From Myoxocephalus aenaeus (Eukaryota > Chordata > Actinopteri > Perciformes > Cottidae): a DNA stretch of 64,000 nt. Location of the stretch: positions 4,326,501 through 4,390,500 of the forward strand of contig JBAMJR010000151.1 in assembly GCA_038501785.1 (NCBI GenBank). The letters run 5' to 3'. Below are positions 13,901 to 24,900 of the stretch, in pieces. Position numbers and translations under genes: made by a program. The notes below the pieces were generated by a model. The model was not told the origin of the DNA. It ran no database searches and saw only the letters and a program-made list of their open reading frames with translations. How positions within the stretch are numbered: position 1 is the first letter of the stretch; each line of letters opens with the position of its first letter.

Positions 13901-16900
13901 AGGGAGTGAACCTCCCCGGTGCTGCTGTGGACCTGCCTGCTGTTTCAGAGAAGGACGTCCAGGACCTGATGTTTGGTGTGGAGCATGGCGTCGACATGGT
14001 CTTTGCCTCCTTTATCCGCAAGGCAGCAGACGTACACGCTGTCAGAGCGGTGCTGGGAGAGAAAGGCAAAGACATTAAGATCATCAGCAAGCTTGAGAAC
14101 CACGAGGGTGTGCGCAGGTGTGTGTGGTTTTCAAGTGTTTTCATCTTTTTCACGCGTGTGGTCAAGTCATCAGATCTTTTGTTTGCATCACGATATACTT
14201 GTCCTGAATATATTTATTTTGGCTGTGTTTTAGGAATGCCTCTTTCACATGGCGTTTTAAACTTTTGGAATCCCATGATAATTTACAGTTAAATGAATAC
14301 TTTTCTGTCTCCTGTGCAGATTTGATGAGATCATGGAGGCCAGCGATGGCATCATGGTTGCCCGTGGTGACCTGGGAATTGAGATCCCCACAGAAAAGGT
14401 CTTCCTGGCCCAGAAGATGATGATCGGTCGCTGCAACAGAGCTGGCAAGCCGATCACATGCGCCACTCAGGTTAGATAAAAGCAAAGGATGTGCTGTATT
14501 TCTTCAGCTGTATTATCCCCAGTGGATAGGGTTTAATTGATAAAAGACCAGCTGCACTGGGCAGCTTATGTGTCCGTATCTGCATTATGTGAATGTGATG
14601 GAGGCCAGTCGTAAGTTTAATCTTTGTAAAACATAATGCTAGCGTTCCATTTTTTTTGTCTCACTCAAAAGGCTGTTATTTTTTAGATATAAATATGTAT
14701 GTATGTTGTCCTCTAACGCATCACATGGACACCATTCAGATGTTGGAGAGCATGATCAAGAAGCCCAGACCCACACGGGCTGAGGGCAGTGACGTAGCCA
14801 ACGCCGTGCTGGACGGAGCCGACTGCATCATGCTGAGCGGAGAGACTGCCAAGGGTGATTACCCTCTGGAGGCAGTACGCACACAGCACATGGTGAGTTA
14901 ATGTGTGTGTATCTGTGTATTTGAAGAATGTATTCCATATCAAAGCTTACAAGTTATAATAAAAAAAGTAAGGATTATTATTTAAAGAAATTAATTATGT
15001 TTTATGGGATGATCTTGCATGATTTGTCTATAACTTTCAGCATGCTTTAAGAAACTGCTCTTTCTTATTTTCTTAATTTGTGTGTTCTCCTGAACACATC
15101 GATTACTTCTCTTTTTCCAATTGGCCTAATAGCTGCTGACGGTGTCAGCAGGATTGTTAGGTCAAATGGAAGTGCCTCTCATTTATAATTTTTTTTCCAT
15201 CCACCCATTTCCAATTTAGATGTTTACTGTCTTTTTAGGTATGATAATAATCAATGAATAATCAATTGTCATTAAATATTTGATCACTTAAAGATAATTG
15301 TAATAACACAACCCTATTTGTGCATCCCTGCGATTATAAGTGCGAGCTGTGCAGACGTCTTAAATGGCTGCATCATTTCCATACAGTTTGGATAATTGCA
15401 AGTTTGTTTTTTATACAATAGAAACGCAGTAAAATGTGTAACTTACCGTAATAACATGTTGGGACGTTTAAGTCCATCCAAACTGAGGTAAATGGCAGTT
15501 TACAAATTCACTATACTGCTCTTCCTCGCCATTTCTTAATTTCTCATGGTATCCCCAAACTGATCCACCCAATTTTGTCAACAAGGATTTACAGTGCACA
15601 TATGAGTCACCCCCAACTACACTGGCATTCTTAAATAACAATAAAGCTGGTGTAGAGGGAGCGGAAAAATCCGCTGTAAGTGATGCCAAAAGGAAATTAT
15701 GCACATAGAGGCTTGGAATAATGCATTTGTTGTGGAAGATGTGTGCGGTCTGTATTTTATAAACTTTGAATGATTAAGCAATTATTGATCATTAACAAGG
15801 CTGATGATGGGTTTAGCAAATGGTCAACTAAATATCAACATTTGTGTGTTTTGTACTTATTTTCAGTCAGGGACAGACACAAGTTAACACAATTCTGAGG
15901 TCTTAAACCCAATACTGGTCTTTTCTTACATCACAATCGGTATCAATTACACAGATGGATAATGCACTAATTGCGGTCTTGTTCGGTCTTTCTTGGCTAA
16001 CAGTCACTGCACTGGTGTGCAGATGCATAAGTGACTCAGCAGTACTGCAGCTCCTGCCTTTGAGCTTGCTGCCCTTATGCTAAAGTTGCAGTTTCTTCAC
16101 AATATAAAGTAAACAAAGACTGCCGCTGACCTAAAACATACTTTTATTTGGAAGATTTTATATTCTCTTCACATCTCGTGGACTAACTTTGATTATATTC
16201 TTATTTACTTCAAACTTTCATGTGCTTTTCTTGTTCATTCCTCCTAACTGTTATAACCATATCTTCTTATATTTAGTTAACTTAAATTAGTTTTTTTTTA
16301 AAGGCATTTATTTAGTAATTTATTTTGATTAACCCTGTCTGTCATTTTGGTACTTTAAATATTGATGTTAAATAGTCCTTGCTAAAAAGTTATTTTAGCA
16401 GCCTTAACTCTGGATTAGCACACGTTGCATTGTACTGTTTTCTTTTATTCTAATACCTCATGTTTGTGGTGGAATTTTGCCTCCTGGATATGTTTTAACA
16501 TTGATAATTCCTTGTTTCCCCTACTAACTGTACACCTAAATTGTTCTATGCATTGTCCCTTTTCTTTTAACTTGGGTTCTTGTGTGCCTCTAACATTGTC
16601 CCTCTTCTGTCTCATGTGTTCCTTTTCTCCCTTTTTCCACCCGTTTTCCTCATTTTACATCTGTGTACCTGGTGTGGGAATGCCTTTGCTTGATGCATCT
16701 TGCCCTCACTTGTGCCAGATTGCTCGTGAAGCCGAGGCAGCCATGTTCCACCGGCAGGTGTTTGAGGACCTGCGTCGCTCCACGCCATACTGCAAAGACC
16801 CCGCCGAGGCTATTGCAATCGGCGCTGTTGAGGCTTCTTTTAAGAGCTTAGCCTCTGCGATGATTGTGCTCACTGGCTCTGGAAGGTAGGCAGGTTATCT

Positions 16901-17570
16901 GGTCCTAGCAGGTCGAGGAAGACTATAATATCGGTACTTAAGGAGTCTGAGGGAGAGTAGGGCCAGACAGGGACTGACTGAGGAAGTAACCTGGCAAACG
17001 CCTAGTAGACTGCTGGTTGATATTTACCCATGTGGACAAATTTAAACAATCTTCAAAGCCCTTCAGTTTAAAGGCTCAAATTTTCCAAAACTCTGTCTTT
17101 TGGCCTTTTTTTCAATATGATTAGTGTTAAAAGGAACAATTGGACCACTTTAAACCAATAGCTAACCTTTAACCATGAGTCCTGCTACGCATTTGCCATT
17201 CACTCTGTGGTGTGAATGACTCTGCGTTCAGTAGTGGGTGATCGCGAGTAACCCCACCACCCCACCCTTACCTCATGGTCCCTCTGGGCTCAGATAGCAC
17301 GAGAGGCCGAGGCGGCCACCTTCCACAGACAACTGTTTGAGGAGCTGAGGAGACACTCCCACCTGACCAGAGACCCCTCAGAGGTTGTAGCTGTTGGTGC
17401 TGTTGAGTCTGCCTTCAAATGCTGTGCTAGTGCCATGATTGTTCTCACTAAGACTGGAAGGTAAGATAGTCAAGGGTAGAGGGGAAATTATCTTGGTCCT
17501 GAAGGTAAGGCGTCGCCAACATAACTCCTGATTCTACCTCCAACATCTAATATGCTCTTGCAGATCCCCT

Positions 17571-17666
<96 letters not shown>

Positions 17667-19797
17667 TAAATTGCGTTACATAGGGTGGGTGGAGATGGCA
17701 ACAGATTTCAAGAGTGGGGTCAATCATTATTCGAGTACCAATGTCCATCCTTTCTTTCTTTTTCAAATTGAGTGTTATTTCATATGAAATGTTATTAAAT
17801 TAGAAATCATTAGTTGTACACATAGTAAAGGTACATGCATGGAAACGTGTTGTGGCAAGCTGTCATCCCTGTTTTAGCATCCTAATATGAATCCATATAA
17901 ATTGTGGGTCTGGCAATTTCTTCAGACCTGATGCCTTACTGGTTTAATGGGAATGCACATTGAAATCTGAGTGCATGTGAGTGGACATTTGGATTGGGCC
18001 ACTGCAGTGACTTTAAGCCTCTGCACACCAGAGGTGTCATTTATTTTTGGCTTATTAGACCTCTCAGTACCTCACAGGAGTGTTTGCTCTGCTTTCCTGA
18101 CTATCTTGTTAGTTGTGTTGCACCTGTTTGGGCAGGACAACTCAATATGTTTTGAGTTACTGGAATGTTTTGAGCTCAGCAAACACCCAGTGTACAGGAG
18201 TTCTGCTGGACTTTAAATCGGCCAAAATATCTGAAAACACCTCCCGTATTATAATAATAATCATAATTCAAACTTTTATAGCGCTTTTATAGATACACAA
18301 AGACGCGTTACACTAGGGACAAGAGACGGAGACAAACAAAAAATGGAAAGGCAAACAAAACAAACAAGCTTTTTGGTAACAAAAAAACTGGAGAAGCTGT
18401 GTGGAATGAGTCAGTGGAGGATAGGGTGCAGGGGTTTAGCAGGTGAAGGAGAGTTTGAAGAGGTGGGTTTTGAGGGCTTGCTTAAATGAAGATAGGGTGG
18501 GAGCCAGACGGATGTGGGGTTCAGGGTTTTTAAATCCCTGAATTGCTTCCTCAAAGAATCCAGCTGAGATAATGTACATGTATTAAGGTTAATGGCTTAT
18601 ACAGATCAAAAGCATTATTCAACGTTAGATGTTATACAATATCTATCTCAAAATTATGCCTTTGAATAAATATCATGAATAATATACTCATGTAAAAGAC
18701 AACATAATGGCTGGTAACCTAGCCTCTTACTGACTTTTAAAACCAAAAGTAAAGATATTTTGTGCACAATTGAAGTAACCATGACTTGGATAAACAAGTT
18801 CAATACAGAAATACAGTTCCCCTCTCTAATCATCATAATTATTTAGTTATACTGTTGCAGCAATCATTAGTTTAAAGGAAAATAAAACGTGTATGTGTAT
18901 TTGCAGGTCCGCCCACCTGATCTCCAGATACAGGCCCCGTGCACCCATCCTTGCTGTGACCCGTAATGCCCAGACGGCTCGCCAAGCCCACTTGTACCGC
19001 GGCATTTTCCCCGTCCTCTACACCAAACCCTCCCACGATGTGTGGGCAGATGACGTCGACCTGCGTGTCAACTTTGCCATGGATATGGGTAAGTGACTAC
19101 TGTATGTCACCTTGAGTGTTTTATACAACTACTTAATAGAAGTAAAAGTGTACATTTAAGATGCCAAACGCTGTCAAAAGTAGAGTGAATTCCATTTTGC
19201 AGGGTCTACTTGGCGAAATCCTTGCACACTGTAAGATGTCAAATAAGCAATGTTAAGTTCCAGTAAAATGGAAGTTAAAGCATCTTAAGCTTCTGTACTG
19301 TGAATATTCCCAAGTGAAATTGAATATGTGAGCGGTGTACAGTTACAAAAGGGATTTAAATCAAATCCATTGCATTTGATTGCACCGCTAATAAGTGGGC
19401 GGGCTTATGTAGTATGGAGCTGCAGAAGACTGAAGCTCCACTCACTCCTCCCTTGTTGCTCAATAATGCAGATATAATGGATTTCATATCATTATTGGTT
19501 GAAATTGCCATAGTTTGCCGGACATAACCTAGTCGGTCCTAGCTTTTGTAAGCAGACTTCATAGCTTGTTTAACACAAAATAAAGATGCTTGTATTTTTG
19601 ATAAAAGAAATTACCAGGATTTTTTTGTTTTGTTATTGTAATAGGCATTTTTTCATTTAAACTTGACTCTACTTTCTGTTTAATTTTCAGGCAAGGCCCG
19701 AGGCTTCTTCAAAGCGGGAGATGTTGTCATCGTCCTGACCGGCTGGCGCCCAGGCTCTGGTTACACCAACACCATGCGTGTGGTTCTGGTGGCTTGA
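10006..19797 (+). CDS. pkma: pyruvate kinase, muscle type (PKM)
   Basis: Glycolytic pyruvate kinase converts phosphoenolpyruvate and ADP to pyruvate and ATP in the cytosol. Coding exons by splice site and phase: 10006-10162, 10302-10393, 13308-13439, 13550-13736, 13847-14117, 14320-14470, 14740-14892, then either 16719-16885 or 17294-17460, then 18907-19088 and 19691-19797. Every junction keeps phase and gives 532 residues, against 531 in human PKM. The start ATG at 10006 lies in an exon opened by the acceptor at 9977, and the next residues align with the mammalian N terminus. The active-site signature IKIISKLENHEGV carries catalytic Lys271 (human K270). The GDLGIEIP, KPITCATQ and GWRPGSG blocks are intact. 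The C-terminal exon holds the FBP-loop residues. Paralogue choice (pkma rather than pkmb) is inferred only from the hcn4 neighbourhood. Confidence 0.96.
10921..10959. repeat. (TG)n microsatellite in a pkm intron
   Basis: About 19 uninterrupted TG units between the second and third coding exons of pkm. Confidence 0.97.
11721..12030. mobile_element. 310-bp TTAA-flanked MITE-like element
   Basis: The element starts TTAAAGGTGCAGTGTGTAGG and ends with CACACTGTTCCTTTTTAA, so TTAA occurs at both ends with an imperfect inverted repeat sharing CAGTGTGT. The opening is a sequence I recognise as dispersed many times in teleost genomes. There is no coding capacity. A TTAA target is shared by piggyBac and Kolobok elements, so I leave the superfamily open. 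It lies in a pkm intron. Confidence 0.6.
16540..16718 (+). promoter_or_regulatory. pyrimidine-rich tract before the M1-type exon
   Basis: The roughly 180 bases before the first alternative exon are strongly pyrimidine-rich, with repeated TTCTTTT, CTCTTCTG and TTTCTCCC-like runs, longer than a normal splice-acceptor tract. In mammals PTB binds UCUU-type motifs upstream of PKM exon 9 and represses it, which favours M2. The position matches, so a similar role is inferred. The TAGGGC at 16958-16963, 73 bases after this exon, matches the hnRNP A1 motif known downstream of mammalian exon 9. Confidence 0.4.
16719..16885 (+). CDS. pkma: pkm alternative exon 9 (M1-type)
   Basis: This 167-bp exon has acceptor CAG at 16716-16718 and donor GTAGGC at 16886. 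It opens IAREAEAAMFHR, matching the M1-specific exon of mammals (AMFHRKLFEEL), and lies upstream of the M2-type exon, as in human. It encodes part of the C domain including the start of the fructose-1,6-bisphosphate loop. The loop reads T-G-S-G-R where mammalian M1 has T-E-S-G-R and M2 has T-K-S-G-R. The activator-binding Lys (human K433) is therefore absent, as expected for an M1 isoform, but replaced by Gly434 rather than Glu. Confidence 0.9.
16958..16963 (+). promoter_or_regulatory. TAGGGC motif downstream of exon 9
   Basis: A TAGGGC hexamer lies in the intron between the two alternative exons, 73 bases after the exon 9 donor. It equals the hnRNP A1 site reported downstream of mammalian PKM exon 9. 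A hexamer this short can occur by chance. Confidence 0.25.
17294..17460 (+). CDS. pkma: pkm alternative exon 10 (M2-type)
   Basis: This exon also has 167 bp, with acceptor CAG at 17291-17293 and donor GTAAGA at 17461. It starts IAREAEAATFHRQLFEEL and ends KCCASAMIVLTKTGR. The Cys-Cys pair and the Lys in the T-K-x-G-R loop (Lys434, human K433) are the hallmarks of the M2 isoform, which is activated by fructose-1,6-bisphosphate and binds phosphotyrosine peptides. Both exons have the same length and phase, so including both would shift the frame and they must be used one at a time. A 92-bp TG repeat starts 114 bases after its donor. Confidence 0.92.
17574..17665. repeat. (GT)n microsatellite, 46 units
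   Basis: Uninterrupted GT repeat in the intron just downstream of the M2-type exon of pkm. In the transcript it would be a UG repeat, the kind of sequence bound by TDP-43 and CELF proteins. Confidence 0.98.
18245..18540. repeat. dispersed teleost-type repeat in a pkm intron
   Basis: A block starting near TTTTATAGCGCTTTTATAGA and running to GAGTTTGAAGAGGTGGGTTT resembles a high-copy repeat I recognise from many fish genomes. It is preceded by a short ATA-rich run. No coding frame or clear ends are visible, so the class is not assigned. Confidence 0.4.
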
Positions 19798-20970
19798 TCG
19801 GCCCACGGGGCTGCTCTGCTTTCTCCCTCCACCTTCATCTATCTTTCAGAGCTCTCTACACCACTCCAGCTCACAGCCCTTCTTATCCAACACCTGGGCT
19901 CACAGACTCAACTGCTGAACAATTAATCATTTAGGCAATAATGCAAATTACATAGAAAATAAATATAGCGTATATAGCCCCCATGGCCAAGGAGCTGTTT
20001 CCAGTGGGTATCGAGGCTTGATTCGTAAAATTCCATTTAATGTCTACATTCCTTTCACGTTGATTATTTAAATTAAAACCAGGCTGCAGGGCCTCAGATT
20101 AATAAAACGTTGACCAGAAACTGCTGTATTTATTCACTCAAACACATGTATTATTAAAGGTGATCCAGCCTGTGAGTGAATGCATCCTGGTCTGTGCATG
20201 CGCATACTGGCTCTTGTTCAGGTGGAGTTGGTGGGGGGTGTCAGGGGGATCTTAAAAGAGCACCTTGAGAACTGTAGTTTACTAATCACACTCCTCTGCC
20301 GATGGAACGAACAAATTTGTGGCATCCTAAATCAAAGGGCTCCTCCTACAGAAATGCACTGGCTCCACCACTCCACCCAAACAGATCCCTTTGTAGTGCC
20401 ATCTGTATGAAGTGTCCTCTATTAATGCATCGAAGTGTATCTGTAAGTGTTGCACTCCCAATCTCCTCTAGACAATGTTACATTTGATATTATACTTGAC
20501 TTTTGGGAATGGTGAGGGTTTTGTTTCGGGACATCCAATACTACTTATATTTTGTCTGACTGTAGAGAAATGTTAGTTTTGGATGTCCACCTCAGGTGTG
20601 GAAGTAAGTTACTGTATTTGTGATATTAGATGGGTCATAAAGCCTTCACCTTAATTTGCATTTGGATCATATGTAAGTTGGCACTTATGAATCATATACG
20701 GTTCACTAACGTTGGCTGATATGAATATGCACTTTTAGAGTTTTTTCATTGGGGATCTGATGGTGTGTTGATTTCCTGTCTCTCTCAACCCCAATGGGTG
20801 ATGGGTAGAAACCCTCTGCTTCTCCTTTATGTTGGTGATCCACTGTAGTTGTCTTCATGTGTCTTACATGCTTTTGATTGTACTGCTAGAGTGTAAGAAC
20901 TAATGTTTAGCTGGTGTACTGAGCTGTCCTAAAAGACTACATTTCCATCAATAAAAAATGAGCACCTACC
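19798..20970 (+). other. pkma: pkm 3' UTR with polyadenylation signals
   Basis: Downstream of the stop codon TGA (19795-19797), AATAAA occurs at 20101-20106 and again at 20950-20955. The second is followed by a GT-rich stretch (TGTTTTGTTTGACAGTTT), a good downstream element, so the long 3' end near 20970 is likely. The first may give a shorter transcript. Confidence 0.6.
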
Positions 20971-20974
20971 TTAT

Positions 20975-21515
20975 CTTGGCCTTGAAAATGTTTTGTTTGA
21001 CAGTTTATAATCATGGATTTAAGTTGAAGAGTGGTACTCTCCATCCTCCCCCCACCTAGAGTTCACTGACCGGATGAAAGAGCTGGTCATTGTTGGAACC
21101 AAACTCGCGCCCCTCCGCACTCCCATTTCCTGTGCTAAAATCCCTCCAGCTAGACCTCCGCCACTGGCTCTAAGTCCTTTGACACAAACAGCGAAGTTAA
21201 AGCGCCGTGCCCCTCCCCTGCGACGGCGCCACAACCATCCTCTATCTCCCCTACTTGATAAAGATACAACGCTAATGACACCACTGAATATCTCCAGGAA
21301 CAGTCGGGGCCCTGTATGAAGCTAGCCTTCTCAATTCCTGTCCTGATTTATAGAAAAAGAAAGGTGAGGCTGCAAAGAAACATTAGTAAATCTGCAAATT
21401 TATCAAATTGAACATTCATTCAAAAGAATCATGAGACCAACATCGGGGACTGTGGTGGAACACAGAATCCACGCAAGCAGGTTTGGCGAATCACAATATT
21501 ATGCATTTGCCCTCT
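20975..21515. other. unexplained GC-rich stretch after pkm
   Basis: Between the pkm 3' end and the transposon cluster, 21030-21320 is GC-rich with CpG and proline/arginine-rich short frames on both strands. I do not recognise a protein, splice structure or repeat family. It may be an old transposon remnant. Confidence 0.25.
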
Positions 21516-21610
21516 ACATCCAGCGGTCCAAAACCTTTTTTTGCGCCACGGACCGGTTACGTGTAAAACAATATTTTAACGGACCGGGTCCCATCTCGGG
21601 GTGACGGGAG
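21516..21610. repeat. hAT-derived repeat fragment
   Basis: The run from CAGCGGTCCAAAACC through TGCGCCACGGACCGGTTACG and a second GGACCGGG resembles a common vertebrate non-autonomous DNA-transposon end with GGTCC...GGACCGG motifs. Only one end is recognisable. Confidence 0.4.
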
Positions 21611-21813
21611 ACCTGCACACAAATGTCCAAACCAAGGTTGTGACAAAGCGTTACATCACTGAAAACACCAGTGAACTATTTATTCAGAAGTTCTCCTCTA
21701 CACCAGCCCTCTCTTGCAGTGAATAAATATTGTTTAAAAACGTTACTCCTATTTTTGACTTTCTTTCACTTTTTTCCCCTTATCCCCTAGATTGAAAAGG
21801 GACGTAACACAAT

Positions 21814-21831
21814 TGGGGGCTTGTCCGGGAT
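21814..21831 (+). other. retroelement primer-binding site, tRNA-Pro type
   Basis: TGGGGGCTTGTCCGGGAT matches 17 of 18 bases complementary to the 3' end of tRNA-Pro, the primer used by many gamma-type retroviruses and some Gypsy elements. It fixes the LTR-leader junction just to its left, where the sequence reads AACACAAT. Confidence 0.75.
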
Positions 21832-22280
21832 ATTCCCTTGAAAAAGGAAAAAAAGTCAGGCAACGGTGAAAAGTCATTTGTAGTTGTGTTGAGAGTAACC
21901 ATGAGTTTTCACTTACAGGATTTTATTGCAAATCCAAGTTTCGAAAAAGTTGATTTATGCCGCAAAGGTGATTTATTGTGTATTGCATCCCATTTTAACA
22001 TATCAGTACAGAAGTATGTTGTTAAGCAGGAAATGAAAAACAAAGTATTAGAACAACTACCGTAGTAGATGTCAGGGTCCTAGTAAATCCTGTTTGTGAC
22101 AATGTTCCTTTTGCAGGACCAGGAGCTTCCTCTGTTAAAAGTAGCAAGGTGAAAGGGTGGAACGTGATGCTCCTCCTGCAACTTTGCCTCGTTTTGAACC
22201 TTTTCCCCCAGAGTTCCCTGTATCCAGTGGGAATGCCAAGTTGAAGGTTCGCCTAGCCCGCCTTCAGCTAGAGGCCCAGG

Positions 22281-23221
22281 TAGGGTGACCAGACTAAGAT
22301 TTAGGACGGACAGTCCGGATTTTCAATGCCCTGTCCGGCGTCCGACGCAGCATCAAGCCGGACGCGTATTTGTCCTCCTTTTTGCATACCTGCAAACTTG
22401 TCACCTTTCGGTGAAATTCGCCATTTTGAAATCAAAATATGTGAACTGGCCGGCCAGCGTTTTCTGAGATTGGAGTGAGACACGGAGAAAATCTGATGTT
22501 GTGATCTTCGCAAATAGAAGATCTTTGATGTGACATGTCGAGTCTTGGCCAATCAGCGTTAAGATGTCTCCAGCGGCCGTTTCTCAATACGCGTTCTTCT
22601 CTGTACTTGATGAGAAAACTCATAACTGAAAGTTGACGTTCTCTGAATACTACTATTGTTGAGTCACAACATGTAATTTTAGGATGTTTTCAGGGGAGAA
22701 GTTAGTTGTTTAAGCATCAAATCTGTGGTCGGTTAGTCAAGAATCAGCCTACTTAAAAAGATACGCCGACGGTTTGAGGTCCTGCTCGCGGGACCGATGA
22801 GTCCCGCCGGCACTGGGCGGTCAGCGCTCTGCTGCCCTACGAGAGCAGCCTGATCTCGGCAGGACTTTTTGAAATGATCCGCTGGCTCCGATTTCTCCAT
22901 AGCGGTTAAACATGAGATATAATTCTGTTTTGAGGGTCTAACGAGCAATCTTTATTAGTTTATTATTTATTCACAGTTATGTTACATCAGTTTGACGGAG
23001 GGAAAGGTTAAGATTCATAACTTAAGATTTTAATTGAACTTTTACTTTGAACTACAGCGGTGTCTTTTAACTTTTGACCGAATTGATTGCAATTATATAA
23101 AATATATAAGTGTATATAAAAATACATAAAAAAATACATATGAATTCATTGTTAATTACAATTAATAATTACATAATAATATATTACATATATATATAAG
23201 ATAAATATATAAGATATATAT

Positions 23222-23315
<94 letters not shown>

Positions 23316-23507
23316 CATATATAAAAAAAAATACACATTAATTAATTGATAAAGCAGGGTATGCTCCAAGGAGATCAATTACAGTAAAAAGGGCTCATAT
23401 CCCCTCTCTTCACACTTAATAAAATCAAACTGCACCCCTCCTATGCAATTATTCACAGCCTCACAAAATGCCGCATAGTGTCCTCCTTTTTGGTGTTATG
23501 GACCCTA
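22281..23507. mobile_element. hAT-type transposon inserted in gag
   Basis: The ends TAGGGTGACCA... and ...GGACCCTA form a short inverted repeat. The insertion is flanked by a perfect 8-bp direct repeat GGCCCAGG (22273-22280 and 23508-23515), which is the hAT target-duplication size. Outside the copies, the host gag frame lines up again without a gap. The 1227-bp body has no transposase that I recognise. It includes a long TA repeat and AT-rich DNA. Confidence 0.82.
23210..23312. repeat. (TA)n microsatellite
   Basis: Nearly pure TA repeat with one interruption (TATAAATATA), inside the hAT element. Confidence 0.95.
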
Positions 23508-24510
23508 GGCCCAGGGAAAGGAAATGGTGCGTAAAGCAGATCTTCAATTACAGGTATGCAAGCTAGAGATAGAGGCTGAGAAAGAAGTAAAGTTACGACA
23601 GCTTGACATAGAGGCCATGAGAATCTCTGCTGGGCAACGGCCGACAGACGTCTCAGCACCTTCCTGTACAATCCATAATCAACCAGGTTTTGATGTCAGC
23701 AAAAACATTGCCTTAGTGCCAACATTTTGGTAGTCCGAAGTTGACTCCTACTGCAATGCGTTTGAAAGGAATGCTACTGCTCTAGTCTGGCCTAAGGACA
23801 TGTGGCCAATCCTACTTCAATGCAAGCTAGTAGGTAAAGCACAGCAGGTTGTGTCATCTCTTTCCTTAGAAGAAAGCTTACAATATGATGTGCTCAAAGA
23901 GTCAATTTTGCGTGCCTATGAGCTTGTGCCAGAGGCCTACAGACAAAAGTTCAGGAACCATAAAAAGACCGGTGGGCAAACCTTTGTGAAAAAAAGGCGT
24001 ACTCTTTGACAAGTGGTGTGCCGCTAGTGAAGTCAAAGATAGTTTTGATTCCCTTCGTCAGTTAATGCTGTTGGAAGATTTTAAGGGTACTTTACCAGAG
24101 AAGGTGGTGGTATTCTTAAATTAACTAAAAGGTGACGTCATTGTCTAAAGCAGCCGTCTTGGTCGATGAGTTTGTCCTCACTCATAAGCAGGTGTTTGTG
24201 TCTTCCTTTCGCCCAGACAGAGAGGCAGCGTCGCGCTCCATGAGACCGGGTTTCGGCCACCCTCCCTTCGACAAGGCTAGGGGACCACCGTCACCAACTT
24301 GTGGTGTTCGTGAATGCTTCTATCGTCATAAGAAAGGACATGCCATTTCCGATTGTTTTGCTCTGAAGCGTAAGCAGCAGTTTTCGCCTAGCTCACAACA
24401 GCCAAAAGGCATGGGTCTGATTCAAAGTGTGTCACCACCAGAAGCTGAACTGTCACTGCCTAAAGAGAATGAACCTGATGAATGTTTCAAACCCTTTATG
24501 TCAGATGGCT

Positions 24511-24900
24511 TTGTTTCATTTACTGGGGATCCTAAAGATCAGCAGCCAGTAAAGATACTGAGGGACACAGGAGGTTCCCAATCGATTATTCGGGAAGGCA
24601 TCTTTCTATTGTCATCTGTATCCTCGTGTCACTCTAGTGCAGTTGTTCAAGGTGTTGGCATGAGCTTCATACCTGCCCCTTTGCACCTAATTAATGTTCA
24701 GTCTCCCCTGGTACGTGGATTCTTTAAAGTGGCTGTACTACCAGCATTGCCCATTAGAGGGGTAGACTTCATCCTGGGAAATGACTTAGCTGGGGGACAC
24801 GTTATGCCAGTCCCTGAAGTGCTAGACAGCCCTGATTTGAGCTCAGAGTCTGACAACATGACAGAAATAATTCCAGACACATTTCCAGCTTGTGTGATTA
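24511..24900 (+). pseudogene. retropepsin region of the Gypsy element
   Basis: An aspartic protease of the retropepsin type. The catalytic triad region reads RDTGGSQSIIRE, and a later ILGNDLAGGHVMPVPEV block matches the flap-to-C-terminal region of Gypsy proteases. It is in frame with the end of gag from 24132 to 24980, so this part is still open, but the element as a whole is broken. Confidence 0.75.

Larger units (their letters stand above)
21901..24510 (+). pseudogene. broken gag of the Gypsy element
   Basis: The likely start is ATG 21901 (MSFHLQDFIANPSFEK), after the leader. The frame closes with TAG TAG near 22063. Coding similarity resumes downstream, is cut by the hAT at 22281-23507, and continues from 23516 with a charged coiled-coil-like segment (EIEAEKEVKLRQLDIEAM). 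A SCAN-like capsid segment follows at 23790-24180, ending with the VLVDEFVLTHK block typical of Gmr1-type gag. A zinc-knuckle remnant near 24320 has spacing CX2(C)X4HX4C, but its second Cys is Arg. Stops near 23733, 24009 and 24124 break the frame. Confidence 0.75.

Noticed and set aside
16425..16718. open frame extending upstream of the pkm M1-type exon
   Set aside because: It is intronic read-through across the pyrimidine tract. The CAG acceptor at 16716-16718 and the 167-bp exon size set the true boundary.
17281..17460. tandem exon as an assembly duplication of 16719-16885
   Set aside because: The two exons differ at many residues in the way M1 and M2 exons do, so this is the ancient paired-exon arrangement.
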